Positions 42,687 through 51,385 of a stretch of 64,000 nucleotides of DNA are shown one piece after another (the first letter of the stretch is position 1; each line of letters begins with the position of its first letter). This DNA is from G963701675 sp963701675. GTDB taxonomy: Bacteria > Planctomycetota > Planctomycetia > Gemmatales > Gemmataceae. A model generated the notes under the pieces. The model was not told the DNA's origin. It searched no databases and saw only the letters and a program-made list of their open reading frames with translations. The translations under genes were made by a program, and so were the position numbers. The stretch lies in the NCBI GenBank assembly GCA_963701675.1, contig OY969623.1:6448001-6512000 (forward strand), read 5' to 3'.

Positions 42687-43097
42687 TTAGTTTGCAAGGG
42701 TGCGCGGTGTCCACGGCCAACGAGGCGGCACCAGCACAAACGTGACGAGGACGACTAAGGCAAAGGAGATATGTATGGCATTGAGTGCCTGCGTCGAGAA
42801 CTCCACAAAGAGGACTTCATTCAGAAAACGTCCGATGAACGTAGCTTCGGAAACGGACTGGCCGGCGAGGCCGCGGAGGTCGTTTTCCCAGACCGTCAAC
42901 GGGCAATGGACGCCCAAAACGGCTTGCAGTCCGACGCTGGTCATGGCGATAACGTGAGCCAACCGAAACCAGAAGTTTCGGATCCAGGCCCAGCCGCGAA
43001 TGGCGCCAACGATGATGACGATTTGCCCGATGCTAATGAACACCACCAAGGCGAAGTGTGCCGCGACCAACGCGTCTGCAAGGTAGCCGAACCACAT
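42687..43097 (-). CDS. DUF2784 membrane protein
   Basis: The protein has 136 residues from the ATG at 43097. Four hydrophobic helices. Family marks: YLADALVAAHFALVVFISIG, the short WAWIRNFWFRLAHVIA, and CPLTVWENDLRG after helix three. DUF2784 proteins are inner-membrane proteins of unknown function. It is divergent from metG and followed by the ThuA gene after a 61-bp gap. Confidence 0.85.
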   Translation of the reverse strand: MWFGYLADALVAAHFALVVFISIGQIVIIVGAIRGWAWIRNFWFRLAHVIAMTSVGLQAVLGVHCPLTVWENDLRGLAGQSVSEATFIGRFLNEVLFVEFSTQALNAIHISFALVVLVTFVLVPPRWPWTPRTLAN

Positions 43098-43212
43098 GTT
43101 TGAACAACGTCCTCCCCGGCGCAATCCTCTGGAATGATCCATTCGTTGCGACGTTATTCCCGTTGCCGAACGAACCCGTAGCCGGAAAACGGGCTCCTTC
43201 TAGGAAGAGTGG

Positions 43213-43218
43213 TAGGAT
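43213..43218 (+). promoter_or_regulatory. -10-like TAGGAT upstream of metG
   Basis: TAGGAT lies 44 bases before the metG ATG, in a 164-bp divergent gap, and matches the window's recurrent hexamer. Confidence 0.4.
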
Positions 43219-43261
43219 AAAGGGTCGCCAAATCCAATGATCCAACAGGACTCCGTTCGCC

Positions 43262-44830
43262 ATGACCGACGTATCGCGTTATTACTTGACCACGGCCATC
43301 GACTATCCGAACAGCCGGCCCCACATTGGCACCGCATTCGAGAAACTCGGCGCCGATGTGCAGGCACGCTATCGCCGCATGGAAGGCTATACGGTCCATT
43401 TCCTCATGGGGAACGACGAGAACACGATCAAGATCGCCCGGCGTGCCGCGGAGTTGAAACTCGACCCGAAGGCGTATTGCGACGACATGGCCCGGCAGTT
43501 CAAGGACGTGTGGCGGGCGCTGGAAATCAGTTACGACGATTTCATTCAAACGAGCGAGCCTCGCCATCACGCCGGATGCCAGAAGTTCATTCAAAAGGTT
43601 TACGACAACGGTCATATCTACAAGGGGACATACGAGGGGTACTACTGCGAGGGGTGTGAGGCATTTAAAACCGAGAAGGAGCTTGTGGACGGCAAGTGCC
43701 CGAATCATCAGATCCCGGTCGTGAAGCGCTCGGAGCCGTGCTACTACTTCGCGTTATCGAAGTTTCAGGACCGATTGTTGGAGTGGTACGAGCAGCATCC
43801 CGATTTCATTCAGCCGGAGAGCCGGCGGAATGAAATCCTGAGCCTGGTGGAGAGCGGACTGCAAGATGTCAATGTAACACGGACCGGTCAGGCGTGGGGC
43901 ATCCCCGTGCCGTTCGACCCGGCATATACCATCTACGTCTGGTTTGATGCCGTGTTGAACTACATTACTGGGATTGGCTACGGCACCGATGAAGAACAGT
44001 TCCGTCGCTGGTGGCCGGCCGACATTCATTTCATCGGTAAGGACATCACGCGCTTTCATTGTGCCCTCTGGCCGGCCATGTTGATGGCGGCGGATGTCGA
44101 GCCGCCGCGCTCCGTCTTCGGCCATGGCTTCGTCTACGTGAAGAAGGACGACGGCGGCGCGCTGGAAAAAATCAGTAAATCGCTCGGCAACGTCGTCGAG
44201 CCGATGGAGATCATCGAAAAGTTCAGTGCGGAAGCGTTCCGTTATTACTTCTTGCGCGAGTGTCCGTTCCCCGGCGATGGGGAGTTCAGTTGGCAACGGT
44301 TCACGGACGTGTACAACGCCGACCTGGCAAACAACCTCGGCAATCTCTATAGCCGGGTGATTACGCTCGTGACGAAAAACTTTTCCGGCCACTTGGCCGA
44401 CACCGCGGGTTTAGAGCCGGGAGTCATTTACACGGAGATCGATACGCAGGCGACGGTGCAACAAGTACAGGCTCACATCGAGGCCTGTCAATATAACCAG
44501 GCGTTGGAAAAGATCTGGCGGCAAATACTCGATCCAGCCAATAAGTACGCCGACCGCACCGAGCCGTGGAAACTCGTGAAAACCGACCTCGCCGAAGGGC
44601 AGCGGGTGCTCTACGATCTGGTCGAACAACTCCGGATCGTGGCGATCTTGCTGAAGCCTTTCTTGCCGCGGTCGTCGGAGACTATCTACCGTAGCTTCAA
44701 CTTTCCACAGCCCTGGGAAGAAGTTCGGCACGAGGACGTCTGGGTTCACCCACGCCAGGCGGATGACTTGCGTGTGCTGGCGGCGCTCGAAGGTGGTAAA
44801 GTGAAACCGTTGTTCCCGCGCATAGGGTGA
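43262..44830 (+). CDS. metG: Methionyl-tRNA synthetase
   Basis: The protein has 522 residues, of the short form without the C-terminal EMAP-like tRNA-binding domain. Class I marks: the HIGH-type motif PHIGTA near residue 20 (last His replaced by Thr) and the KMSKS-type EKISKSLGN near 300. The connective peptide has zinc-ligand pairs CEGCEAFKTEKELVDGKCPN (the fourth ligand is His in NH). A helical anticodon domain occupies ~370-510 (NLYSRVITLVTK, YADRTEPWKLVK). Charges tRNA-Met in the cytoplasm. No abnormality beyond the usual HIGT variant. Confidence 0.95.
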   Translation: MTDVSRYYLTTAIDYPNSRPHIGTAFEKLGADVQARYRRMEGYTVHFLMGNDENTIKIARRAAELKLDPKAYCDDMARQFKDVWRALEISYDDFIQTSEPRHHAGCQKFIQKVYDNGHIYKGTYEGYYCEGCEAFKTEKELVDGKCPNHQIPVVKRSEPCYYFALSKFQDRLLEWYEQHPDFIQPESRRNEILSLVESGLQDVNVTRTGQAWGIPVPFDPAYTIYVWFDAVLNYITGIGYGTDEEQFRRWWPADIHFIGKDITRFHCALWPAMLMAADVEPPRSVFGHGFVYVKKDDGGALEKISKSLGNVVEPMEIIEKFSAEAFRYYFLRECPFPGDGEFSWQRFTDVYNADLANNLGNLYSRVITLVTKNFSGHLADTAGLEPGVIYTEIDTQATVQQVQAHIEACQYNQALEKIWRQILDPANKYADRTEPWKLVKTDLAEGQRVLYDLVEQLRIVAILLKPFLPRSSETIYRSFNFPQPWEEVRHEDVWVHPRQADDLRVLAALEGGKVKPLFPRIG

Positions 44831-44848
44831 TCAAAGGGAGACAATCAC

Positions 44849-45076
44849 ATGCCATCGGTCCCGTTAAAAGATCGGGTCGCGGCACTTGAGGCGGAAGTTG
44901 CCCAATTAAGGGCATGCCTTCACAACCGCAACCACTCTTCAGACGACTGGCTTCCCAAGATTAGTGGGACTTTCGCGAATGACCCCGATTTTGTCGAGGC
45001 GATGAAATTAGGACGCGAATGGCGCGAGTCCTTCCGGCCGAAGCCGCCGCGCCGTCGACGAAAGAAAAAGACATGA
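44849..45076 (+). CDS. VapB-like antitoxin
   Basis: A 75-residue protein. A heptad helix (LKDRVAALEAEVAQLRACL) is followed by WLPKISGTFANDPDFVEAMK and LGREWRESFRP, ending in a Lys/Arg-rich tail. This is the pattern of small antitoxins encoded before PIN toxins in planctomycetes and cyanobacteria. Its stop overlaps the toxin ATG (ATGA). It starts 18 bases after metG and may be read through from it. Confidence 0.75.
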   Translation: MPSVPLKDRVAALEAEVAQLRACLHNRNHSSDDWLPKISGTFANDPDFVEAMKLGREWRESFRPKPPRRRRKKKT

Positions 45077-45498
45077 TCGTGCTCGACACTGATCACGTCA
45101 CGGTGTTGGAATGGGGGACCGGCCCAGACTATGAAAGGCTCGCTAAGCGCCTTGAGAGTATTCCGCATGCGGAGAGGGCGACAACCATAATCTCATACGA
45201 GGAGCAAACTCGCGGTTGGTTGGCATTCGTCGCAAGAGCACGGACCATGGCGCAACAAATCAATGCTTATCACAAATTGAGCAAACACCTTGATGATTAT
45301 CGCAAACTTCACGTTTTGGAGTTCACCGATGACGCTGCGGCGGAGTTCCAACGATTAACCAACATGCGGATTCGGATCGGGACACAGGATCGCAAGATAG
45401 CCTCTATTGCGCTTGCGCATGACGCCACACTGCTATCCCGCAATCTCCGAGATTTTGAAAGAGTGGCCGGCCTGCGCGTTGAGGATTGGACTGTCTGA
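45073..45498 (+). CDS. vapC: VapC-like PIN-domain ribonuclease toxin
   Basis: The protein has 141 residues from the ATG at 45073. PIN-domain acidic residues appear in order: IVLDTDHVTVLEWG at the start, the conserved Glu in SYEEQTRGW, and the Asp pair in RIGTQDRKIASIALAHDATL, with LLSRNLRDFERVAGLRVEDW near the end. VapC toxins are Mg-dependent RNases that cut initiator tRNA or rRNA. A later start is not needed. It overlaps the antitoxin by 4 bases. Confidence 0.88.
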   Translation: MIVLDTDHVTVLEWGTGPDYERLAKRLESIPHAERATTIISYEEQTRGWLAFVARARTMAQQINAYHKLSKHLDDYRKLHVLEFTDDAAAEFQRLTNMRIRIGTQDRKIASIALAHDATLLSRNLRDFERVAGLRVEDWTV

Positions 45499-45509
45499 CC
45501 GCTGGCCGG

Positions 45510-46400
45510 CTACGCCAACCCCAAACACCGATCCATCCGCTCCGCGACATCTTTCAATTCCTTCTCGCCGCCGCCGGCGACCTCTGCAGTCGCCCAGCCG
45601 TTGTAGCCGACTTCATCACAGGCCTTCAGCACATCCGGCCAATCTTCGTCGCCTTCACCGATGGCCACCCAACCCTTGGCCTTGCTGAAGCCCTTGAAGT
45701 CGAACTTGAGCATGCGCTTGCCGAGCTTGCGAATCCAATCGCCGGATTTCACACCGTACTTGAGCATGTTGCTGCAATCAAAATAGGCGCCCACCGTCGG
45801 CGTCTTGAACTCGTCCACGTACTGGATGAGTTGCTCCGGCGTCGTGATGAAATCGTTCCACACCACCTCGACGGCGATCTGCACGCCGAGTTTGTCGGCC
45901 AGCGGAACGGCCTTACGCACTTCCTCTTGAGAGCGAGTCCACGCTTGCTCGAAGTTCTCCGTCTCCTTGTTGGAAACTTTGCCCGGCACCAGAAGGACGG
46001 TGTCGCCGCCATAGAGCTTGCAGTCTTCGAGTGCGGTCTTGAGTCCCGCCAAGCCTCTGGCGCGCACCTCGGGGTTCGGATCGGATAGGCGCACATTCCA
46101 ATGGATAGAATCGACGACGCCGTGAATGACGATGCCGGTGGCGTCGCGTGCCTTGACGGCCTCTTCCTTCTTAACGTCACTCGGGCTGTCGAGCTCCACG
46201 CCCTGGAAGCCGAGCGCTTTGATAAGCTCGAACTTGCCTTGGATCGAGTCCTTGGTCTGGATCATGCCGTACTTGACGGCCTTCTTCAGTTTCGCCTTGT
46301 TCATCCGGCCCCATGCAGTTAGCGGGAAGCCACCCATTAGCAAGCCGGCGCTCGCAACGCCGGTTTGAATGAAGCGACGGCGGTCAACCAGTGTAATCAT
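45510..46400 (-). CDS. Tat-exported sugar phosphate isomerase/epimerase-type TIM barrel
   Basis: A 296-residue protein. The N-terminus carries a twin-arginine signal: DRRRFIQTGVASAGLLMGG. The body is an AP-endonuclease-2/xylose isomerase-like barrel: FELIKALGFQGVELDSPSDV, GIVIHGVVDSIHWN, ALEDCKLYGGDTVLLVPGKV, GVQIAVEVVWNDFITTPEQL, VGAYFDCSNMLKYG, LKFDFKGFSK, NGWATAEVAGG. The metal-binding Glu/Asp/His/Glu set is plausible (EVVW, DCSN, AEVAG). Planctomycetes have many such periplasmic proteins; the sugar substrate is not known. Confidence 0.85.
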   Translation of the reverse strand: MITLVDRRRFIQTGVASAGLLMGGFPLTAWGRMNKAKLKKAVKYGMIQTKDSIQGKFELIKALGFQGVELDSPSDVKKEEAVKARDATGIVIHGVVDSIHWNVRLSDPNPEVRARGLAGLKTALEDCKLYGGDTVLLVPGKVSNKETENFEQAWTRSQEEVRKAVPLADKLGVQIAVEVVWNDFITTPEQLIQYVDEFKTPTVGAYFDCSNMLKYGVKSGDWIRKLGKRMLKFDFKGFSKAKGWVAIGEGDEDWPDVLKACDEVGYNGWATAEVAGGGEKELKDVAERMDRCLGLA

Positions 46401-46592
46401 CGCACTGTCTCCTTCGGCATTCGTGGCGGGATTATCGGATTGCCGTAACCATCTATCATGTCTACAGTTGCATAAATCGACTTAGTAGCTTCGAAATACT
46501 CACCCTTCTCCAACGAATAATTTATCAAAAAGAGTGTCATCAGGTGTTGGGACCTTAATGCGTTCGGTGATTTCACCGGGGAGCATGTGGCC

Positions 46593-47402
46593 ATGTGGGA
46601 GACAACGACGATTCTGTACTGGGCGATTGCGGCGGGTATTCTCATTTTGGGATTGTCGGGAATTCGAGTCGCGCAAGAATACCGGCGCGCGGTGGTGTTC
46701 CGTTTGGGCCGGTATCACTCCATTCGCGGACCGGGCTTGTACTACAACATTCCGATTATCGAATGGCAGAAGTCCGTCGATATGCGAACCGTTACGGTTG
46801 ACGTGGAGCCTCAGGAAACGATCACCAAGGACTCGGTGACGATCAAGGTGAACGCGGTGTTGTGGTACCGAGTCACCGTGCCGTTCAAGGCGATTCTCGA
46901 AGTCGCGGACTTCCGGGCGGCCGTGTATCAAGTCGCCCTGACGAGCCTGCGAAACATCATCGGCCAACATGTGCTGGACGAAGTTCTGAAGGAACGGGAC
47001 AAGATCAACCTTATGCTTCGGGAGATTGTGGACCGCGATACCGACCCGTGGGGTGTCAAAGTAGAGATGATCGAGATGAAGGACGTGGAAATTCCACAGG
47101 CCATGCAACGGGCGATGGCCCGCGAGGCTGAGGCGATCCGGGAAAAGCGTGCCCGCATCATCAAGTCCGAAGCGGAACTGGAAGCCTCAGCCAAGCTGGC
47201 ACAGGCTTCGGAGGTAATCACGAGGCATCCGCTGAGCTTGGAACTTCGCCGAATGCAGATGATCTCCGAAGTCGGCGCGGAGCAAAACACGACGACCATC
47301 ATCATGATGCCGTCGGAGTTCGTGTCGATGGCGAAAGGCATCGGAGATTTGCTTAAGCAAACCAGCAACGGCGTCGCCCGGGAACCCATCGCCAAAGGCT
47401 AA
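46593..47402 (+). CDS. Slipin (stomatin/prohibitin-like SPFH protein)
   Basis: The protein has 269 residues; the ATG at 46593 is preferred over a GTG at 46587 because GGGGAG is 9 bases upstream. A single hydrophobic helix (~8-25) is followed by the SPFH domain: VAQEYRRAVVFRLGRYHSIR, GPGLYYNIPIIEWQKSVDMR, KVNAVLWYRVTVPFKAILEV, and the helical end EIPQAMQRAMAREAEAIREK. It is anchored on the inner face of a membrane and forms oligomeric scaffolds. It is a second SPFH gene besides the flotillin at 33797. A perfect hairpin follows the stop; the degP-like gene starts 132 bases on. Confidence 0.9.
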   Translation: MWETTTILYWAIAAGILILGLSGIRVAQEYRRAVVFRLGRYHSIRGPGLYYNIPIIEWQKSVDMRTVTVDVEPQETITKDSVTIKVNAVLWYRVTVPFKAILEVADFRAAVYQVALTSLRNIIGQHVLDEVLKERDKINLMLREIVDRDTDPWGVKVEMIEMKDVEIPQAMQRAMAREAEAIREKRARIIKSEAELEASAKLAQASEVITRHPLSLELRRMQMISEVGAEQNTTTIIMMPSEFVSMAKGIGDLLKQTSNGVAREPIAKG

Positions 47403-47417
47403 CTGATCGACTCCGAC

Positions 47418-47445
47418 ACGCGGGTGCCCTCAATGGCACCCGCGT
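47418..47445 (+). terminator. 11-bp perfect hairpin after slipin gene
   Basis: ACGCGGGTGCC pairs perfectly with GGCACCCGCGT around a 6-base loop, 16 bases after the stop. No T run follows, so it could be an incomplete intrinsic terminator or an mRNA-stabilising hairpin. Confidence 0.55.
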
Positions 47446-47482
47446 TGTCGCGCGCACCATGTCACCCACTCTTCCGGATGGT

Positions 47483-47488
47483 TAGAAT
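47483..47488 (+). promoter_or_regulatory. -10-like TAGAAT upstream of degP-like gene
   Basis: TAGAAT lies 47 bases before the ATG at 47535 and after the slipin hairpin, which suggests a separate promoter for the protease gene. Confidence 0.4.
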
Positions 47489-47534
47489 CTAAACAGGCCG
47501 GCGGATCGACTAACTTGGTGGAGTCGAGTGCCAT

Positions 47535-48749
47535 ATGTCCAGTTATTATCAATACCGATCTCCTGAACCACGGCGTCCGCGAAGCGCCACGTGGCCGGCG
47601 GTGCTACTCATCATTCTGATTGCCGTTTTGGGCGTGTTGGCACTGGATCAAGGTTTTGGTTGGCGGCTGTTTCGGCGAGCGCCGGACCTCAAGGGTTCGT
47701 TCGAACCTCGGCTAGTGGTGGCGCGGGGCGATTTTTCGTCGGATGAACAGGCCACCATCGCCGTCTACGAGCGGAATGCGCCGTCGGTTGTTCACATCAA
47801 CAACCTGGCCGAGCACGAGAATTTTCTCACCTGGGATGTACAGCAAATTCCGCGGGGCTCCGGCTCCGGATTCGTCTGGGATGATAACGGGATTATCGTC
47901 ACCAACGCGCACGTCGTTCAAGGGGCCGATACCGTCGAAGTCATCCTGCCGGACAAAGCGCAGACCCGCTATGTGACGCGTGACTGGGTCGCCTACCCGG
48001 ACAAAGATATTGCAGTCATTTATGTCGATGCTCCCAAAGACAAGCTCCGCAAGATCCCCGCCATCGGGACATCGAGTGACTTGAAGGTTGGGCAGAAGAC
48101 GTATGCCATCGGTAATCCCTTTGGCTTGGACCAAACGCTGACGACCGGAATCGTCAGTGCGCTGAATCGTGAGATCAAGGCGGACAGTGGGCGAAGTATC
48201 GAGAAAGTTATTCAAACCAGCGCACCAATCAATCCGGGAAACAGCGGCGGACCGCTCCTCGACGCTGAAGGCCGGGTCATCGGTGTGAATACCGCGATAC
48301 TTAGCCCATCGGGCACCTTCGCCGGCATCGGCTTCGCCATTCCGATCGATGAGGTCAATCAGGTTGTACCGACGCTAATAGCGCGGCTCAACGAGAACAT
48401 TCAAAACAAGTCGGGGCCTATGACCGTGCGCCCGCCCCGGCTTGGCGTCACACTGGCCCCGGAGCAATACGCTCGCAGTCAAGGTATTGACGGAGGCGCC
48501 CTCATCCTCCGGGTGGAACCACGAAGCCCGGCAGCCGAGGCAGGTCTACGTCCGACTCGACGTGATAGCAGCCGCGGCACCGTTCTTCTCGGCGACGTGA
48601 TTCTTAGCATCGACGACAAGCCGGTGAAATCTCCGAGCGACATTTCCGCCATCCTTGAGGGCCGTCAATACGGCGAAAAGATCGTCGTGCAAGTGCTGCG
48701 TGGCCGACGGCAGATGGGTGTTGAAGTAACACTCACACCGTTGCGGTAG
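47535..48749 (+). CDS. Membrane-anchored HtrA/DegP-like serine protease with PDZ
   Basis: A 404-residue protein. One N-terminal membrane helix (~20-37, ATWPAVLLIILIAVLGVLAL) anchors a trypsin-like domain outside the cytoplasm. The triad is complete: His126 in TNAHVV, Asp158 in PDKDIAVIYV, Ser237 in NPGNSGGPLL. One PDZ domain spans ~310-400 (ALILRVEPRSPAAEAGLRPT, GDVILSIDDKPV). The single PDZ and the anchor are DegS-like rather than DegP-like. It is distinct from the leaderless protease at 23165. The neighbouring slipin may form a quality-control partnership with it, which is inference from order only. Confidence 0.93.
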   Translation: MSSYYQYRSPEPRRPRSATWPAVLLIILIAVLGVLALDQGFGWRLFRRAPDLKGSFEPRLVVARGDFSSDEQATIAVYERNAPSVVHINNLAEHENFLTWDVQQIPRGSGSGFVWDDNGIIVTNAHVVQGADTVEVILPDKAQTRYVTRDWVAYPDKDIAVIYVDAPKDKLRKIPAIGTSSDLKVGQKTYAIGNPFGLDQTLTTGIVSALNREIKADSGRSIEKVIQTSAPINPGNSGGPLLDAEGRVIGVNTAILSPSGTFAGIGFAIPIDEVNQVVPTLIARLNENIQNKSGPMTVRPPRLGVTLAPEQYARSQGIDGGALILRVEPRSPAAEAGLRPTRRDSSRGTVLLGDVILSIDDKPVKSPSDISAILEGRQYGEKIVVQVLRGRRQMGVEVTLTPLR

Positions 48750-48840
48750 TAACCGGTCCGACTTGACAGGTTAGTTCCTTCCGTGCTAAAAGCCGGTGCC
48801 GATCACCAGATAAGTAACCCGGCCCACGGATGGGCGAGCA

Positions 48841-50235
48841 ATGATCCGACGCACCAGCCAGCTCTTGAGCGCGTGGTTCCTGGTTTGGGACCTGGCGGTG
48901 ACGGCCGTCGCCTGGGTTGGTTCCTATTATTTGCGCTTCGATTCCGGTTGGTTCCCCGTTCTCAAAGACACCCCGGACGTTGCTTTATGCTTGCGTAATC
49001 TTCCCGTCACGTTACTCTGTGCCGCGCTCGCTTACCGCTGGACCGGGCAATACAAACTAAACCGGTTCCGCCGATTTCGTGAAGAACTTCTCGGCGCCAT
49101 TCAGGGCACGGGTTTGATGGTCTTGCTCGTCATGGCGACGACGTTTCTGCGGCAGGATCCTTACGAATCACGGGTCACGATGGCCATCTTTACCATCGCA
49201 TCGGCGGTCGGCATTCTAACGGTGCGACGGCTAAGTTGGATGGCACTGCGCGAGCTACGAAGCCGTGGCTACAACCAGACGCGCTCGATCATTGTCGGCA
49301 CGGGCCGGGTCGCGCGCCAGACGGCCCGGGCCCTACACCGCCTTAGCTGGCTCGGCATACGAAACATCGGCTACATCGAAGATCACCCAAGCCGATGGAC
49401 CGACGATCTGAATACGCTCGGCACCAGCGCCGATTTACCTGTGTTGATTCAGAAGTACCAGGTTGGACATGTTTTCATCGCGTTGCCCATGAGCCGTTAC
49501 CACGACGCTCGTCGTGTTTTCAACATTCTTTCGCAGAGCATGGTTGAGGTGCGGCTGGTCACCGACGTGCCGACTCTTTCCGGACTTTCGTTGACCACGA
49601 CGAGCTTGGACGGTTTGCCGGTGATCGGGTTGCGCGAGAGTCCGCACTTCGGACTGAACATGCTCGTCAAACGCGTCGTTGACGTGACGGTGTCATTTCT
49701 CCTTCTCATTGTGCTGGTGCCGCTCATGGCACTGCTGGCCATCCTCATTAAGCTCACCAGCCCGGGGCCGATTTTCTACGGGCAGGAGCGATGTGGACTG
49801 AACGGCGAGGCATTCAACATGCTGAAGTTCCGCAGCATGCGCGTCGACGCGGAAGAGCAAAGCGGGGCCGTGTGGGCACAGAAGGACGACCCGCGCCGCA
49901 CCCGTTTGGGCGCGTTTCTGCGCGCCACCAGCTTAGACGAGCTGCCGCAACTCATCAACGTACTCAAAGGCGACATGAGCCTGGTGGGGCCCCGTCCGGA
50001 ACGTCCCGTTTTCATTCAGCGTTTTCGGAACACCATCCCGAACTACATGGCCCGCCACTCCGTCAAGGCCGGCATCACCGGATGGGCCCAGGTCCACGGT
50101 TGGCGCGGCAACACATCGCTTCGCAAACGGGTGCAGTACGATCTCTACTACATCACCCATTGGAACCCCTGGCTCGACATCCGCATCCTGTGGATGACGC
50201 TTTTTCACGGGCTGTTCCATCGAAATGCCTACTAG
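48841..50235 (+). CDS. Undecaprenyl-phosphate sugar phosphotransferase (WcaJ/WbaP type)
   Basis: A 464-residue protein. Four N-terminal membrane helices lie within residues 1-130. A Rossmann-like middle domain follows (SIIVGTGRVARQTARALHRL), then a fifth hydrophobic segment (VVDVTVSFLLLIVLVPLMAL) and the bacterial sugar-transferase domain: LTSPGPIFYGQERCGLNGEA, FNMLKFRSMRVDAE, TSLDELPQLINVLKGDMSLV, GPRPERPVF, GITGWAQVHGWRGNT. It moves a sugar-1-phosphate onto undecaprenyl phosphate to start an exopolysaccharide repeat unit. No other polysaccharide gene is adjacent. The stop is directly followed by a heptamer repeat. Confidence 0.93.
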   Translation: MIRRTSQLLSAWFLVWDLAVTAVAWVGSYYLRFDSGWFPVLKDTPDVALCLRNLPVTLLCAALAYRWTGQYKLNRFRRFREELLGAIQGTGLMVLLVMATTFLRQDPYESRVTMAIFTIASAVGILTVRRLSWMALRELRSRGYNQTRSIIVGTGRVARQTARALHRLSWLGIRNIGYIEDHPSRWTDDLNTLGTSADLPVLIQKYQVGHVFIALPMSRYHDARRVFNILSQSMVEVRLVTDVPTLSGLSLTTTSLDGLPVIGLRESPHFGLNMLVKRVVDVTVSFLLLIVLVPLMALLAILIKLTSPGPIFYGQERCGLNGEAFNMLKFRSMRVDAEEQSGAVWAQKDDPRRTRLGAFLRATSLDELPQLINVLKGDMSLVGPRPERPVFIQRFRNTIPNYMARHSVKAGITGWAQVHGWRGNTSLRKRVQYDLYYITHWNPWLDIRILWMTLFHGLFHRNAY

Positions 50236-50359
50236 CAGTTGTCAGTTGTCAGAATTCGTAGTCTCGTAACTGCAATCCATAGCGGCTAGGCACCTGCATC
50301 CAATATCATTGGAGAAGTGTCCCAGCAACTGACAACTGACAACTGGCAACTGACAACTG
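50236..50359. repeat. Inverted pair of CAGTTGT/ACAACTG heptamer arrays
   Basis: The left array starts on the base after the upstream stop (50236-50252, about two and a half units of CAGTTGT). The right array at 50326-50359 has close to five units of the complement (CAACTGA type, one unit with GG). The arms are 73 bases apart, fill most of the gap, and end 6 bases before the obg ATG, so the obg 5' leader is mostly repeat and lacks a clear ribosome-binding site. Confidence 0.85.
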
Positions 50360-50365
50360 CTTGAA

Positions 50366-51385
50366 ATGTTTGTCGACCGTGTAACCCTGTATGTCAAAGG
50401 CGGCGATGGCGGCGCGGGCTGCTGTAGCTTTCGGCGCGAGAAGTATGTACCGAAAGGCGGTCCCGACGGCGGCGACGGCGGCGACGGCGGCAGCGTCGTC
50501 ATTCGGGCGGTGGCCGGCACGGATAGTCTTGCCGACGTAGTTAATCGCAAGCATTGGCGTGCACCGAAGGGTGGCAGCGGGCGATCGGACAACTGCCATG
50601 GTCGAAAGGGCCGAGATCTATTCATTCCTGTGCCCCCAGGCACTTTGGTTCTGGATCGGGATCGGGGCCATGTGCTTCGCGACCTCGTCCATCCGGATGA
50701 CGAAGTAACGATTGCCCACGGCGGCCGCGGCGGGCGCGGAAATCGCGCATTTGCAACAGCGACAAATCGTGCGCCACGTGAAACCCAGCCCGGAACTTCG
50801 GGTGAGGAACGCTGGATCGTTCTCGAACTCAAGGTCATTGCCGACGCCGGGCTGATCGGGTTGCCGAACGCCGGCAAGTCGACGCTCTTGAGCCGCCTCT
50901 CGCACGCCCGACCGGAAGTCGCGGATTACCCGTTCACCACCAAACACCCGAATCTTGGCTTGGTCACGATCGGCGAAGAGCGGGCGTTTGTGCTCGCCGA
51001 TCTACCCGGACTCATCGAAGGTGCTCACGAAGGCATCGGCCTGGGCCACGAGTTCCTCCGTCACGTCGAACGCACTCGTGTTCTGGTGCATCTTGTTGAG
51101 CCGTTGCCGCTGGACGGCAGCGATCCGGTGAAAAACTACCATGCGATACGACAAGAGTTGACACTTCATCGTCACGGACTTGAGCAAAAGCCGGAGATCG
51201 TCGCCGTGAGCAAAGCCGAATTGACGGGCAGCGCGGAGGTGCGCGAGCGGCTGGAGAAAGACCTCGGGCGTGACGTGCTGGCGGTGTCCTCGGCAACGGG
51301 CCGCGGACTGGCGGAGCTGGTCGGCGCGGTCAGTCGACAGTTACGAGCATCCCAAAACCACATGCTTGATGAGACCCGCGCATGA
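50366..51385 (+). CDS. obg: Obg/CgtA GTPase
   Basis: A 339-residue protein. The Gly-rich OBG fold occupies ~1-155 (VKGGDGGAGCCSFRREKYVP, GGPDGGDGGDGGS). The G domain follows with G1 GLPNAGKST, G2 YPFTTKHPN and G3 DLPGLIEGAHEG. The G4 motif is VSKAEL in place of NKxD, a Ser and a Glu at the usual Asn and Asp, similar to the TKxE form I recall from planctomycete Obg proteins. Obg acts on the ribosome and stress responses. No C-terminal OCT domain. Start ATG at 50366 has no Shine-Dalgarno; the repeat precedes it. Its stop overlaps coaX (ATGA). Confidence 0.93.
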   Translation: MFVDRVTLYVKGGDGGAGCCSFRREKYVPKGGPDGGDGGDGGSVVIRAVAGTDSLADVVNRKHWRAPKGGSGRSDNCHGRKGRDLFIPVPPGTLVLDRDRGHVLRDLVHPDDEVTIAHGGRGGRGNRAFATATNRAPRETQPGTSGEERWIVLELKVIADAGLIGLPNAGKSTLLSRLSHARPEVADYPFTTKHPNLGLVTIGEERAFVLADLPGLIEGAHEGIGLGHEFLRHVERTRVLVHLVEPLPLDGSDPVKNYHAIRQELTLHRHGLEQKPEIVAVSKAELTGSAEVRERLEKDLGRDVLAVSSATGRGLAELVGAVSRQLRASQNHMLDETRA

